A DNA stretch of 64,000 nucleotides from Candidatus Zhuqueibacterota bacterium. GTDB taxonomy: Bacteria; Zhuqueibacterota; Zhuqueibacteria; Zhuqueibacterales; Geothermadaptataceae. Location: contig JAUZRQ010000010.1 of assembly GCA_030950365.1 (NCBI GenBank), forward strand, positions 1-64,000, read 5' to 3'. Position 1 is the first letter of the stretch. Each line of letters begins with the position of its first letter. Below the pieces are notes generated by a model. The model had not been told where the DNA came from. It saw only the letters and a list, made by a program, of their open reading frames with translations, and did no database searches. Shown here one piece after another: positions 26,277 through 36,294 of the stretch. The translations under genes were made by a program, and so were the position numbers.

Positions 26277-28748
26277 ATGAAACGACTGTCGTTCGCTCTG
26301 TTGCTGTGGCTCATACTGGCGCCGCTGGCCCCCGGATGGACCGGCAAAGCCACCCCCTATCAGAAAAAAATTGCGGGTATGAAGGCCTTTCCCGGCTATT
26401 TCACTTTTTATTGGGATGCACAGGCCGGCAAAATCTGGCTGGAAATTGCCCGTTTCGATGAAGAATTTTTGTACGTCAATTCCCTGGCGGCGGGCGTTGG
26501 CTCCAACGACATCGGTCTCGACCGAGGGCAGCTCGGCCGCTCGCGGGTGGTGAAATTCATCCGCAGCGGCCCGAAGGTGCTGTTGGTGCAGCCCAACTAC
26601 CGCTACCGCGCCACGAGCGACAATCCCTTCGAACAGCGCGCCGTGGAAGAGGCGTTTGCGCAGAGCGTACTCTGGGGCTTCGAGGTGACGGCCGAAGAAG
26701 AGGGCCGCGTGCTGGTGGATGCCTCCCAATTCTTCCTGCGCGACGCCCACAACGTGGCCGGCCGCTTGAAACAGCGCGGACAGGGGCAGTATCGCCTGGA
26801 ACCGTCTCGTTGCGCCTTTTATTTGCCCCGAACCAAAAATTTTCCCAAAAACACGGAGATCGAAGCGATCCTCACCTTCGTGGGCGAGCCAAAGGGAGGC
26901 TACATCCACGATGTCACGCCATCGCCCGAGGCGGTTACCGTGCGGCAGCATCATTCCTTCATCGAACTGCCGGATGACGGCTACCAGCCGCGCGCCTTCG
27001 ATCCGCGGGCCGGCTTTTTCAGCATCCGCTATGCCGATTACGCCACACCGCTGGGCGAGCCCATGGTCAAACGGCTCATCGCCCGCCACCGGCTGAAAAA
27101 GGAAGACCCCACCGCGCCGGTGAGCGAACCGGTGGAGCCGATTGTCTATTACGTGGACCGCGGCACGCCGGAGCCGATCCGCTCGGCGCTGATGGAAGGT
27201 GCAAGCTGGTGGAATCAGGCGTTCGAGGCCGCCGGATACAAAAACGCCTTCCGTGTGGAACTGCTGCCGGAAGACGCCGATCCGATGGACGTGCGTTACA
27301 ACGTCATCCAGTGGGTGCACCGCGCCACCCGCGGCTGGTCGTACGGCGGTTCGGTGCGGGACCCGCGCACCGGCGAGATCATCAAAGGCCATGTCACCCT
27401 CGGCTCCCTGCGCGTGCGGCAGGATTACCTGATCGCCGAGGGGCTGCTGGCGCCGTACGAAACCGGCAAGCCGGTCTCGCCGAAAATGCGCGAAATGGCG
27501 CTGGCGCGCATCCGGCAGCTCGCGGCGCATGAGGTGGGCCACACCCTCGGCCTGGCGCACAACTTCGCCGCCAGCGTCAACCACCGCGCTTCGGTCATGG
27601 ACTACCCCCATCCCCTCATCAAGCTGGATGCCGACGGCAACATCGATCTTTCCGAGGCGTACGACGTGGGCATCGGTGAATGGGACAGGGTGGCGATCAC
27701 CTACGGCTATCAGGATTTTCCGCCGGGCACAGACGAGAAACAGGCGCTGAACGCCATTTTGGAGAAGGCCATCCGCGAGGGCCATCTATTCATCACCGAT
27801 CAGGATGCGCGGCCGGCGGGCGGGGCGCATCCGCTGGCACATCTGTGGGACAACGGCGCCAATGCCGTGGATGAGCTCGGCCGTATTCTCGACATCCGGC
27901 GCGTGGTACTCGAGCGCTTCGGCGAGACCAACATCCAGCCCGGCGCGCCGTATGCCACCCTGGAAGAGGTGCTGGTGCCGGTGTATCTGCTGCACCGGTA
28001 TCAAATCGAGGCAGCGGCCAAAGTGCTGGGTGGGCTGTACTACACCTACGCCCTGCGCGGCGGTCCGCAGAAGATTCTGGACATGATTCCCCCACAGGAG
28101 CAGCGCCGCGCGCTGGCCATGCTGCTGCGCACATTGCAGCCGGATGAACTGAAACTGTCCGAAAAAATTCTGAACCTGATCCCGCCGCGGGCGTTCGGCT
28201 ATGCGCGCAACCGCGAGCTGTTCCGCATCCGCACATCGCCGGCGTTCGATGCCATCTCGCCGGCCGAAACCGCAGCCAACATGACCCTGCGCCTGCTGTT
28301 CCATCCGGAACGCGCTGCCCGGCTGGTGCAGTACCACGCACGGGACAGTCGGTTTCCGAGCTTCGCGGAGGTGGTCGACCGCATTTTGAAGGCCACGTGG
28401 TACGCCAAACCTGGCAAGGGCTACGAGGCGGAAATCCGCCGGGCGGTGGACGCGCTGGTGGTGAAACATTTGATGGAGCTGGCCCAAAACGCGCAGGCGG
28501 CGCATCAGGTGCGCGCCGTCGCATTTCAAAAACTGGATGAGCTGAAATCGTGGCTGCGGCAGAGGATTTCGCGCGAAAAGGATGAGGCGCAACGGGCGCA
28601 TTTTCGGTTCACCGCCTGGCTCATCGAGCAGTTCCAGCGCGATCCGAAAAGCCACCCGGATGTGCAGTCGCTGCCGCCGCCTGACGGCCCGCCCATTGGC
28701 TCGGCGGCGAAATGGGATGGGTTGTGTCGGATGGCCACGGGATTTTAG
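26277..28748 (+). CDS. Secreted zinc-dependent metalloprotease (DUF5117/DUF4953 type)
   Basis: 823 residues with a signal peptide (about 1-20). The extended zinc-binding motif HEVGHTLGLAHN lies near residue 418: three His zinc ligands and the catalytic Glu, as in metzincin-like peptidases. The N-terminal region (FDEEFLYVNSLAAGVGSNDIGLDRG...) and the C-terminal region match the large 'zinc-dependent metalloprotease' family widespread in FCB bacteria. Substrates are uncharacterised. ATG at 26277 is chosen because GAGGAG lies six bases before it; an in-frame ATG at 26265 overlaps the stop of the selenoprotein-like gene. The two genes are almost certainly translationally coupled. Confidence 0.88.
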   Translation: MKRLSFALLLWLILAPLAPGWTGKATPYQKKIAGMKAFPGYFTFYWDAQAGKIWLEIARFDEEFLYVNSLAAGVGSNDIGLDRGQLGRSRVVKFIRSGPKVLLVQPNYRYRATSDNPFEQRAVEEAFAQSVLWGFEVTAEEEGRVLVDASQFFLRDAHNVAGRLKQRGQGQYRLEPSRCAFYLPRTKNFPKNTEIEAILTFVGEPKGGYIHDVTPSPEAVTVRQHHSFIELPDDGYQPRAFDPRAGFFSIRYADYATPLGEPMVKRLIARHRLKKEDPTAPVSEPVEPIVYYVDRGTPEPIRSALMEGASWWNQAFEAAGYKNAFRVELLPEDADPMDVRYNVIQWVHRATRGWSYGGSVRDPRTGEIIKGHVTLGSLRVRQDYLIAEGLLAPYETGKPVSPKMREMALARIRQLAAHEVGHTLGLAHNFAASVNHRASVMDYPHPLIKLDADGNIDLSEAYDVGIGEWDRVAITYGYQDFPPGTDEKQALNAILEKAIREGHLFITDQDARPAGGAHPLAHLWDNGANAVDELGRILDIRRVVLERFGETNIQPGAPYATLEEVLVPVYLLHRYQIEAAAKVLGGLYYTYALRGGPQKILDMIPPQEQRRALAMLLRTLQPDELKLSEKILNLIPPRAFGYARNRELFRIRTSPAFDAISPAETAANMTLRLLFHPERAARLVQYHARDSRFPSFAEVVDRILKATWYAKPGKGYEAEIRRAVDALVVKHLMELAQNAQAAHQVRAVAFQKLDELKSWLRQRISREKDEAQRAHFRFTAWLIEQFQRDPKSHPDVQSLPPPDGPPIGSAAKWDGLCRMATGF

Positions 28749-29204
28749 CATTATGCAAATGCGCATTCATCCAATTTTTGCTGACGTCTTTTAGCCCGGA
28801 TTCGCCATGATTTCATTCAACCTTGATTTCCTCCATGTCACAGAAATGCATGGCACAATGTCGGTCATTCTTCTATTTCTATCCATGCTCTTTGTTACAT
28901 GGTTTAAATATAAGTCCAATATTATCCAGGCTATGCCGGTTGTTTCTCCCCAACCCGGGAAAATAGAATCACTTTGCTGGCGTATTATGGTTGTTCCAAC
29001 TGTCGCAGAGGTGGCAGTCCGCTATGCATGTTTTCTCCCATCCGCAAAAAAATTCTTGCATTTTTGTCATTTTACAATAATTTGTGAATATGAAATGATT
29101 TATAAATCAATTTAATAAATAGCCATTTCTGCCAGTCCGCCTTGCGGCGGCATGCGCCCTCTGGCAGATGATCCGGCTACATGGGAAACATGGGAGGGAG
29201 AATC
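28749..29204. other. AT-rich intergenic region upstream of TonB receptor
   Basis: A 102-codon frame (28807-29115) is present but lacks a ribosome site, has erratic composition and no family features; I do not call it. The stretch 29040-29125 is very AT-rich and could hold the receptor promoter. An inverted repeat follows at 29128-29168. Confidence 0.55.
29128..29168. repeat. Inverted repeat upstream of TonB receptor gene
   Basis: TCTGCCAG (29128-29135) and CTGGCAGA (29161-29168) are perfect complements; the loop contains a nested CCGC/GCGG hairpin. It lies 36 bases before the start codon, so in an mRNA leader it could affect translation, but a REP-like repeat is equally possible. Confidence 0.5.
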
Positions 29205-32129
29205 ATGCGCAGTCATCTCACTGTCCGTTTATGGGGGGGATTTACTTCCTGCTGCTTGCTTGTCCTCATCTCCACCTCAAGTTTGTTGGCCCAGCGCGCC
29301 TCGATCAAAGGTAAAATTTTCGATAAAGAAACCGGTGAAGCCTTGCCAGCGGCCAATATCATTGTTCAGCCAGCCGATAAAAATCTCCGCTCCACTGGAG
29401 CGGCCTCCGGACTTAATGGTGCATTCGAAATTTCCGACTTGGAGCCCGGGCAGTACGCTCTGACCGTCACATACATCGGCTACAACCAATACAGCGCCAA
29501 TATCACCCTGGCACCCGGGGAGATCAAAACGGTTGAAATCCATCTGGTTCCTACTGGTATCAAAGTGAATCCCATTTCGGTGACAGCGTCGCGGCGGCCG
29601 GAAAAGCTGCTGGAAGCGCCTGCTTCCATTTCCATTGTCGATGCCGAGCAGGTGCAGGCGCGAACCAGCCTGACCACTGTGGATCACCTTCAGGCGTTAC
29701 CTGGGGTAGACATTGCGCAGTCTGGATTGGTGCAGGCCAATATCGTCACGCGCGGCTTCAATGGAGTGTTTTCCGGCGCGCTGCTGGTGCTCACCGATAA
29801 TCGCATCGCGCGAGTGCCATCCCTACGGCTCAATGCATACAGCCTCATTCCGGCCACCAACGATGATATCGAACGCATCGAAATTGTGCTCGGGCCAGGA
29901 TCGGCGCTGTATGGCCCGAACAGCGCCAATGGCGTCATGCACATTCTCACCAAGTCGCCGTTTCAGTCAGAGGGAACGGTGATCAGCATCGGCGGAGGCG
30001 GTAAAAATCTGTTCCTTTCTAGTCAAGCACCTTCCGATGCACAAAATATTTTCATCAGCAGTTTTCGCCATGCCAAGGTGATTAATGAAAAAATCGGTTA
30101 TAAAATTTCTGGCATGTATTATCGTGGGCAGGATTGGAAGTACTTCGATCCAGCCGAGCCGAAACGCATCTTGAAAGGCAAACAAACGCCACAAGGGCGC
30201 ATTGCGGTCGGTGATAGCGTGGACAACCAGCGCGATTTTAATGTGGAAAAATTTTCACTAGATGCCCGCATCGATTTTTTGTTCAATGACCACACCCAGC
30301 TCATTCTCAGTGGCGCGGTTCAGCAAATCGACCAGATCGAGCTGACCGGCATTGGTGCAGCGCAGGGCAAAAACTGGACGTACATCTATGGTCAGGCGCG
30401 TTTCAATTATAAAACCCTGTTCGCACAGGCCTTTATCAATACCAGCAATGCTGGCGATACCTACCTGTTGCGCACCGGCGATCTGATCGTCGATAACTCG
30501 AAGCTGATCGTCGGCCAGGTGCAGCACTATGTTTCTTTCGGTGATCGACAGCGTTTTACCTACGGCGTGGATATGTTGCTGACCCGACCGGACACCAAAG
30601 GCACCATCAACGGCCGCAACGAACAGGACGACGACATGAACGAATACGGTGTGTATTTGCAATCCGAAACCGCGCTGTCGCCGAAGTTGGAGATGGTGCT
30701 GGCCGCGCGCTACGATCGGCACAACCGGCTCACCAAAGGCGTGTTTTCACCGCGCGCCGCGCTGGTTTTCAAGCCAACGACTGGCCACAACTTCCGACTG
30801 ACTTACAACCGGGCTTTCAATACCCCTGACAACAACAACCTGTTCCTGGATATCCTTTCCGCACAGGATGTGTTTGGGCTTGGCGCCATGCTGGAACCAG
30901 CATTTGGATTCCGTCCGATGACCGATATCCGAGCTCAGGGCGTGCCCCAAACCGGCTTCCACTTCAGCCGAACCAGCGCCGGCCGGTTGCAATTCCGATC
31001 GCCGTTTGCGCCGCTGGCCGGTCTCGATCCGTCCACATTCATCGACATGGATGATCCCAATTTTACCAATGTCATGTGGAGCGTGGCCAGTCAGCTTATT
31101 CTGGCTGGACTTAAAGAAGAGTTTCGCCAGCCGCTCAAAGAGCAGGGATTCAGCGATGCCTTCATCGATCAACTCTTCAAGGACTTCGAGCAGTCCATTC
31201 TTCCCAAAACGGTTCAGGGGGTCCGGAACACGCTGTTGCGGCTCGATCCGGAGACAGCAGGATTTGTTCCAGTAAGCGAAAACGAAATTACCGATATCGC
31301 CCCCTTGAAACCGTCGATCACCGAAACATTCGAAGCAGGCTATAAGGGCGTTTTGGGCAACAAATTGATGTTCAGCATTGACGTGTATCACACGCGAGTC
31401 AAAGACCGGGTTGGTCCGCTGTTTATTGAAACCCCGAATGTTTTTCTGGATCAAACCTCTCTTGGGCAGACGCTTTTGCTGCAATTCCAACAAAACCTGG
31501 ATCAATCGTCCAACTTTCTGCTCAAGGGCATTCTTGGCCAACTCGATCTTCCGGATAATGGCGGCAATGGCAATGGCACCCCGGCTGATGAGCTGGCAGC
31601 CCTGTTCACCTCTAACGCGGCTCAAATTCCTTTTGGCACGGTTACGCCCAGGGAAGCTCTAGATCCCAACGCCATTATTCTCACCTACCGAAACTTCGGC
31701 GATGCCTCTTACTCCGGGCTCGACTTCGGCTTCCAGTATTATTTGAATTCCCGCTGGACGTTGAGTGGTTCGTATTCCTATGTGAGCAAGAATTTTCTCA
31801 CTAAAGAGGAGGCCCAGGCACCTTTCGACGTAGCGCTGAATGCACCAAAGCACAAAATGGGCTTGAGTGTGCAATATCGCAATCCGGAGAACGGCTTTGA
31901 TGTGCAACTGCGGGGTCGCTATGTGGATGGATTTCCGCTCATTGCGGGCGTGTACAAGGGGCACATTCAGACCTACACCCTATTCGACCTGAACCTGGGC
32001 TATCAGGTCAACGAAAAAACGCGCATCACCCTGACCATCAACAACCTGTTCGACAAGCGGCATCGCGAGATGATCGGTGCACCGGAACTCGGCCGGTTGA
32101 TCTTGTTGCGCGCTCAACAAATTTTGTAA
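29205..32129 (+). CDS. TonB-dependent outer-membrane receptor with carboxypeptidase-regulatory-like domain
   Basis: 974 residues from the ATG at 29205 (GGGAGG upstream). A signal peptide (about 1-29) precedes a CarboxypepD_reg-like beta-sandwich (about 32-115: SIKGKIFDKETGEALPAANIIV). A plug domain follows (about 125-240: ASISIVDAEQV..., RIEIVLGPGSALYGPNSANGV), then a beta-barrel to the C-terminus (FDLNLGYQVNEKTRITLTINNLFDKRH). It should import a large ligand using TonB energy, or act as a SusC-like porin, but there is no SusD partner, so the substrate is unknown. A strong hairpin follows the stop. Confidence 0.93.
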   Translation: MRSHLTVRLWGGFTSCCLLVLISTSSLLAQRASIKGKIFDKETGEALPAANIIVQPADKNLRSTGAASGLNGAFEISDLEPGQYALTVTYIGYNQYSANITLAPGEIKTVEIHLVPTGIKVNPISVTASRRPEKLLEAPASISIVDAEQVQARTSLTTVDHLQALPGVDIAQSGLVQANIVTRGFNGVFSGALLVLTDNRIARVPSLRLNAYSLIPATNDDIERIEIVLGPGSALYGPNSANGVMHILTKSPFQSEGTVISIGGGGKNLFLSSQAPSDAQNIFISSFRHAKVINEKIGYKISGMYYRGQDWKYFDPAEPKRILKGKQTPQGRIAVGDSVDNQRDFNVEKFSLDARIDFLFNDHTQLILSGAVQQIDQIELTGIGAAQGKNWTYIYGQARFNYKTLFAQAFINTSNAGDTYLLRTGDLIVDNSKLIVGQVQHYVSFGDRQRFTYGVDMLLTRPDTKGTINGRNEQDDDMNEYGVYLQSETALSPKLEMVLAARYDRHNRLTKGVFSPRAALVFKPTTGHNFRLTYNRAFNTPDNNNLFLDILSAQDVFGLGAMLEPAFGFRPMTDIRAQGVPQTGFHFSRTSAGRLQFRSPFAPLAGLDPSTFIDMDDPNFTNVMWSVASQLILAGLKEEFRQPLKEQGFSDAFIDQLFKDFEQSILPKTVQGVRNTLLRLDPETAGFVPVSENEITDIAPLKPSITETFEAGYKGVLGNKLMFSIDVYHTRVKDRVGPLFIETPNVFLDQTSLGQTLLLQFQQNLDQSSNFLLKGILGQLDLPDNGGNGNGTPADELAALFTSNAAQIPFGTVTPREALDPNAIILTYRNFGDASYSGLDFGFQYYLNSRWTLSGSYSYVSKNFLTKEEAQAPFDVALNAPKHKMGLSVQYRNPENGFDVQLRGRYVDGFPLIAGVYKGHIQTYTLFDLNLGYQVNEKTRITLTINNLFDKRHREMIGAPELGRLILLRAQQIL

Positions 32130-32159
32130 CCTTCACACCCTGAACTCCCGATGCGTTGT

Positions 32160-32194
32160 CCCCCGATCATCCAACCTCGGTTGGAGATCGGGGG
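32160..32194. terminator. Hairpin between convergent genes, probable bidirectional terminator
   Basis: CCCCCGATC (32160-32168) pairs with GATCGGGGG (32186-32194), with an inner CCAAC/GTTGG stem (32171-32175 with 32180-32184). There is no long T-run, but its position between the converging receptor and kinase genes supports a terminator. Confidence 0.6.
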
Positions 32195-32220
32195 ACTGGG
32201 TGTTTCCTGTCCCTTTCCCC

Positions 32221-35200
32221 TCAGTTTTTCAGCAATTGAGACAACGCTTCCTGAATTTCGGCCAGGGTAAACGGTTTCTGGATGAAGCCTGCCTTGCTGG
32301 TACTGGCAAATTTTTGCATGGTTTCATCTTCATTGTAGCCGCTGGTCAGCAGCACGGGAACCTGCGGATTGATTTTGTTCAGTTCTTTAAGCACTTCGAA
32401 ACCGCTCATTTCGGGCATGGTCATATCCAGCAGCACGGCGCGGATATCCGACTGATGCTGTTTGAACACCTCGATACCCTCCCGACCATCGCGGGCCAGA
32501 ATCACCTTGAAACCGAGCCGGTTGAGTATTTTGCGCGAAATTTTGCGTACCATTTCTTCATCGTCCACCACCAGCACCTGCCCGCTGCCCTGCCAGTGTT
32601 TCTCGTCCGGCGTATTCGCTTCCGCGCGCCGCTGTGCCATGCCTGCCATGGGAAACAGTACCTGAAACGTGGTTCCCTTGCCTTCCTCAGAAATCACATG
32701 GATCGTTCCCTTGTGGCCCCGCACGATGCCGAGCACCGCCGCCAGGCCTAATCCGCGGCCGGTAAATTTGGTGGTGTAAAAGGGATCGAATATTTTCCGC
32801 AACTGACCCGGTGTAATCCCCACGCCATCGTCCTTGACTTCCAGGCAGACGTATTTTCCCGGTTTCACATATTCGCTCAAAATCGCATCGTGGATGAACT
32901 CTTCATCGACCTCGTACAGATAGGTGGAAAGGCAGATCTCACCAGGTCGGTCGCCGATCGCCTCCGAAGCGTTGGTGATCAGGTTCATGATAATTTGCTG
33001 GATTTGCGCGGCATCCGCTTCAATTAGTGGCAGCGGGTCCTGCAAATTATAAATCAGGCGAATCTTTTTGGAGATGGATACTTTCAGCAGTTCGCCGATT
33101 TCCCGCACCAGGTTGGACAGGTCCAGGGCTTCGATGACAAACTTTCCTCGGCCGGAATAGGCCAACAATTGTTTCGTGAGGTCTGCAGCACGCTTGCTCG
33201 CCAGTTCAATTTGCCGGATGTGTTCCGCCACCGGCGAGTCCGGCGGCAGATCGATGCTGGCCAGGTTGGCGTTGCCGAGAATGCCGGCCAGCAGATTGTT
33301 GAAATCGTGCGCAATGCCACCGGCCAGAATGCCCAGGCTTTCCAGTTTTTGGGCATGCTGCATTTTGCGTTCCAACTTTTTGCGCTCCTCCTCGGCGATC
33401 TGCCGATCCAGTTCAGCCATGATGCGCATGGCAAAAATCTTCATGATCGATCTCGCCAGGTCCTCATTTTCGCCGATATCCGGGCCCAAGGCCAGAATGG
33501 CTCCCAGGCATTTGCCGGCCGGATTCTTGATGGACGTCAACAGCACCTTGCAGCCCTGGCAACTCTGGCGCAAACTCTCCGGGAGAGATAGAATTTCATC
33601 GATTGGCAGCACCATAAAGTCGACGTCAACCATGAGTTCGGACCACACTTTATCCGAAAGCCGGAAACTAAAATTGTCTTTGAGCCGTCCGGACTCCACC
33701 GAAGCCAGGGTTTCAAACGCATTTTCTTTGAAATTTTTGATTCGAGCGATGCACACATGCTGCGATTTGATAGCGTCGTGAAGATAGTGCGCCATGGTAT
33801 GAAAAAACTGTTCGCCGCTGACTGTGGACACCCCGACTGCCGCCATGTGCAGCGCTTCCTCGATCTTCTTTTTCTCGGTGATGTTTTCGAGCGTGCCTTC
33901 GAAATAGAGTACATTGCCATGATCATCCTTGACCGCGCGATCGTTCATCAACACGGTAATCGGAGTGCCATCTTTGCGTTTGAGTTGAAGTTCAACATTG
34001 TACAAACGGCCTTCGCGAGTTACCATCCGGGCCAGCCTGTGTCGGTCTTCCGGATGCAGATACAGGTCATCCGGCAACCGCAAATTCAACACTTCTTCCT
34101 CGGAATCGTAGCCCAGCATCCTCACAAGCGCCGGATTGACGGTGATGAATCGCCCTTCCACCGTACTCTGATAGATCCCCTCTGCCGAATTTTCAAAGAT
34201 ACTGCGAAATTTCTTTTCCGATTGCCGCAACAACTCCTGCGACTGGATCAGGCGGATGGCCGAAGCCAGATGATCGGCGAGCACCTGGCCCATTTGCACA
34301 TCTTCAGGATGAAATTTTCGGGGCTCATCGAACAGCAAAATAATTTTACCCAGCAGCACATTTTCCCCGATGAGTGGCACCACAGCCATGCTGCGGATGC
34401 GGTGCCTTGCAAAAAACGTCTTCACCTTTTCACCGAGGGAGGCGCTTGTTAGGTCTTCGATATAAACGGCCTCTGTCGTTTGGTGATCGTGGTTCCATTT
34501 CGGCAGTTGATCCAGCTCCTGCAGGAACTGGTGGGAGAGCCCGCGGCTGGATGCGATCCGCATCTCATCCCGGTTGGGCTCATTTTTGAGATCTATGAAC
34601 ACCACCTGTTCACACTGGAAAATGCTCTGAATGGCATCGATACCGATTTCATAGGCCTCAGGCAGGTTCTTGGCGCCAATCAAACGATTGGCGGCCTCGC
34701 GCACTTTCTCGGTGTGGTAGTATAGGCGCGTCAATTTGGCTTCGGCCTCCTTTCGGGCCGTAATATCCACAAACATAGCCAGTGAGCCGATAACCTCACC
34801 ATTAGAATTCACTTCCGGGATGGCATACAGAACCGTATGCAACACCTTACCGAATCTGGTGAGTAAACTCCGTTCTTCCTCAGTGAAATTTCCACTGGTG
34901 GCCCGCTGATAGCCGCCGCTTTTGAGACGAACCACAGAATCCTCGGAGTAAAAATCCTCCAGCGGCCGCCCGATGACTTCTTCCCTCGAGTATTCCAGCC
35001 GGCTGAGGAACAGTTCATTGCAATCCGTAATGATGGGTTGGTCATCCAGCCTTTGGGTAATGACATACATCACCGGCGCCCGGTCGAAAAGCCGGCGGTA
35101 TTTCAGCTCCGCAGCCCGCAACAACTGTGTGGTTTTCTTTTCCTCGGTTACATCCCGGGCGGTGGCGTAAATGGACTGATTCTGGGCAATCGCTTTCGCC

Positions 35201-36240
35201 GACCAGCTCAACCAGCGGAATTCGCCGTCCTGGTTGCGCAGCCGGCTCTCGAACGTCACGTGTTCGGTTCCGGCGGCAAGCAGGTCGAACATCTGCCGCA
35301 CATTGTCCACATCTTCGGGATGCGTCAGCTCAAACACGGTGGTTTCGGCCACCTGTTTCTCTTTCAGGCCAATGCCCCGCAAAAAGCTGGTGTTGATTCG
35401 ACGAAATCGGCCATTGAAATCCAGGATGCACATGAAATCCAGCGCCACATCAAAGAACTGCTTCAGCTCACGTTCAGCGAATTCCTGCTCCGTCACATCC
35501 CGAAACACAAACACGCTGCCGCCATGCAGTCCATTTTGCTCGATGGGCGAAATGTGGATCTCAATACGTTTCACTCGATCCGGTGCAATCTGGAAATCCA
35601 GCGGCTGAGTGGTCCATACACGTGTCAGCGCCTGCGCAGCCTCCTTATAGAGCTTTTCCATCGAAAAACCGGAAACATCGCGAATTTTCTGAAATAGCCA
35701 GCTCACCGGTTTTTGCAGGATGTCCTCTTCACGGAATTGCAACATTGTAAGAGCGGAGGAATTGGCGTAATTAATCATGCCGCTGGCGTTGGCCGAAATC
35801 ACGCCGTCCTGAATGCTGCCGAGGGTGGTTGACAACCAGCGCTCCTGCTCCCGAATGCGTTTTTCGGTTTTATGCTTATACAACGCCATATCAATCTGCA
35901 ACAGCAGCGCCTGCTCATCAAACGGCTTGCAAATATAACCATAGGGCATGGTGGCCTTGGCGCGCCGGAGGGTATCTTCATCCGCAAAAGCCGTCAGGTA
36001 AATCACCGGAACATCTCGGTGTTGGCGAATCAGGTTCGAGGCCTGAATGCCATCCATGTCGCCTTTCAACCGGATATCCATCAGAATCAGGTCCACGGCA
36101 TGCTGCATGGTAAAATCCACCGCCGCAGCACCGGTATCAAAAACTCCCGCTACCTCATATCCGGCCTGTCCCAGGGTCATTTTCAGATCTCTGGCGATGA
36201 TGCTTTCATCCTCGACGATCAGAATCGTCTGTCTGGCCAT
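32221..36240 (-). CDS. Hybrid histidine kinase: REC-PAS3-GAF-PAS-GAF-HisKA-HATPase-REC
   Basis: 1339 residues, soluble, no signal or membrane segment. An N-terminal receiver (1-120, Asp55) is followed by PAS domains at about 130-250, 258-370 and 375-500, a GAF domain at about 510-665, a further PAS at 672-795 and a GAF-like domain at about 800-945. HisKA has His978 in GGIAHDFNNLL; the HATPase spans about 1080-1198 (NLITNASEAIG, GRGLGLAAV), and the C-terminal receiver has Asp1272. Such REC-HK-REC proteins integrate cytoplasmic signals and relay phosphate. It is the last gene of a four-kinase run and shares an unusually similar core with the preceding kinase (36295-38739), so the two arose by duplication. 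No DNA-binding output domain is present. Confidence 0.92.
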   Translation of the reverse strand: MARQTILIVEDESIIARDLKMTLGQAGYEVAGVFDTGAAAVDFTMQHAVDLILMDIRLKGDMDGIQASNLIRQHRDVPVIYLTAFADEDTLRRAKATMPYGYICKPFDEQALLLQIDMALYKHKTEKRIREQERWLSTTLGSIQDGVISANASGMINYANSSALTMLQFREEDILQKPVSWLFQKIRDVSGFSMEKLYKEAAQALTRVWTTQPLDFQIAPDRVKRIEIHISPIEQNGLHGGSVFVFRDVTEQEFAERELKQFFDVALDFMCILDFNGRFRRINTSFLRGIGLKEKQVAETTVFELTHPEDVDNVRQMFDLLAAGTEHVTFESRLRNQDGEFRWLSWSAKAIAQNQSIYATARDVTEEKKTTQLLRAAELKYRRLFDRAPVMYVITQRLDDQPIITDCNELFLSRLEYSREEVIGRPLEDFYSEDSVVRLKSGGYQRATSGNFTEEERSLLTRFGKVLHTVLYAIPEVNSNGEVIGSLAMFVDITARKEAEAKLTRLYYHTEKVREAANRLIGAKNLPEAYEIGIDAIQSIFQCEQVVFIDLKNEPNRDEMRIASSRGLSHQFLQELDQLPKWNHDHQTTEAVYIEDLTSASLGEKVKTFFARHRIRSMAVVPLIGENVLLGKIILLFDEPRKFHPEDVQMGQVLADHLASAIRLIQSQELLRQSEKKFRSIFENSAEGIYQSTVEGRFITVNPALVRMLGYDSEEEVLNLRLPDDLYLHPEDRHRLARMVTREGRLYNVELQLKRKDGTPITVLMNDRAVKDDHGNVLYFEGTLENITEKKKIEEALHMAAVGVSTVSGEQFFHTMAHYLHDAIKSQHVCIARIKNFKENAFETLASVESGRLKDNFSFRLSDKVWSELMVDVDFMVLPIDEILSLPESLRQSCQGCKVLLTSIKNPAGKCLGAILALGPDIGENEDLARSIMKIFAMRIMAELDRQIAEEERKKLERKMQHAQKLESLGILAGGIAHDFNNLLAGILGNANLASIDLPPDSPVAEHIRQIELASKRAADLTKQLLAYSGRGKFVIEALDLSNLVREIGELLKVSISKKIRLIYNLQDPLPLIEADAAQIQQIIMNLITNASEAIGDRPGEICLSTYLYEVDEEFIHDAILSEYVKPGKYVCLEVKDDGVGITPGQLRKIFDPFYTTKFTGRGLGLAAVLGIVRGHKGTIHVISEEGKGTTFQVLFPMAGMAQRRAEANTPDEKHWQGSGQVLVVDDEEMVRKISRKILNRLGFKVILARDGREGIEVFKQHQSDIRAVLLDMTMPEMSGFEVLKELNKINPQVPVLLTSGYNEDETMQKFASTSKAGFIQKPFTLAEIQEALSQLLKN

Positions 36241-36294
36241 CCCGAGTCTCCTTACTGGCTCGATGCAGAAACCGGAGTTGTATCGAAAGTTGAT

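Noticed and set aside
26175-27785. 536-codon frame opposite the metalloprotease
   Set aside because: Antisense shadow; the plus-strand protein has an intact HExxHxxGxxH motif.
28807-29115. 102-codon frame before the TonB receptor
   Set aside because: No ribosome site, unlikely amino-acid composition, no conserved pattern; the region is more plausibly a promoter.
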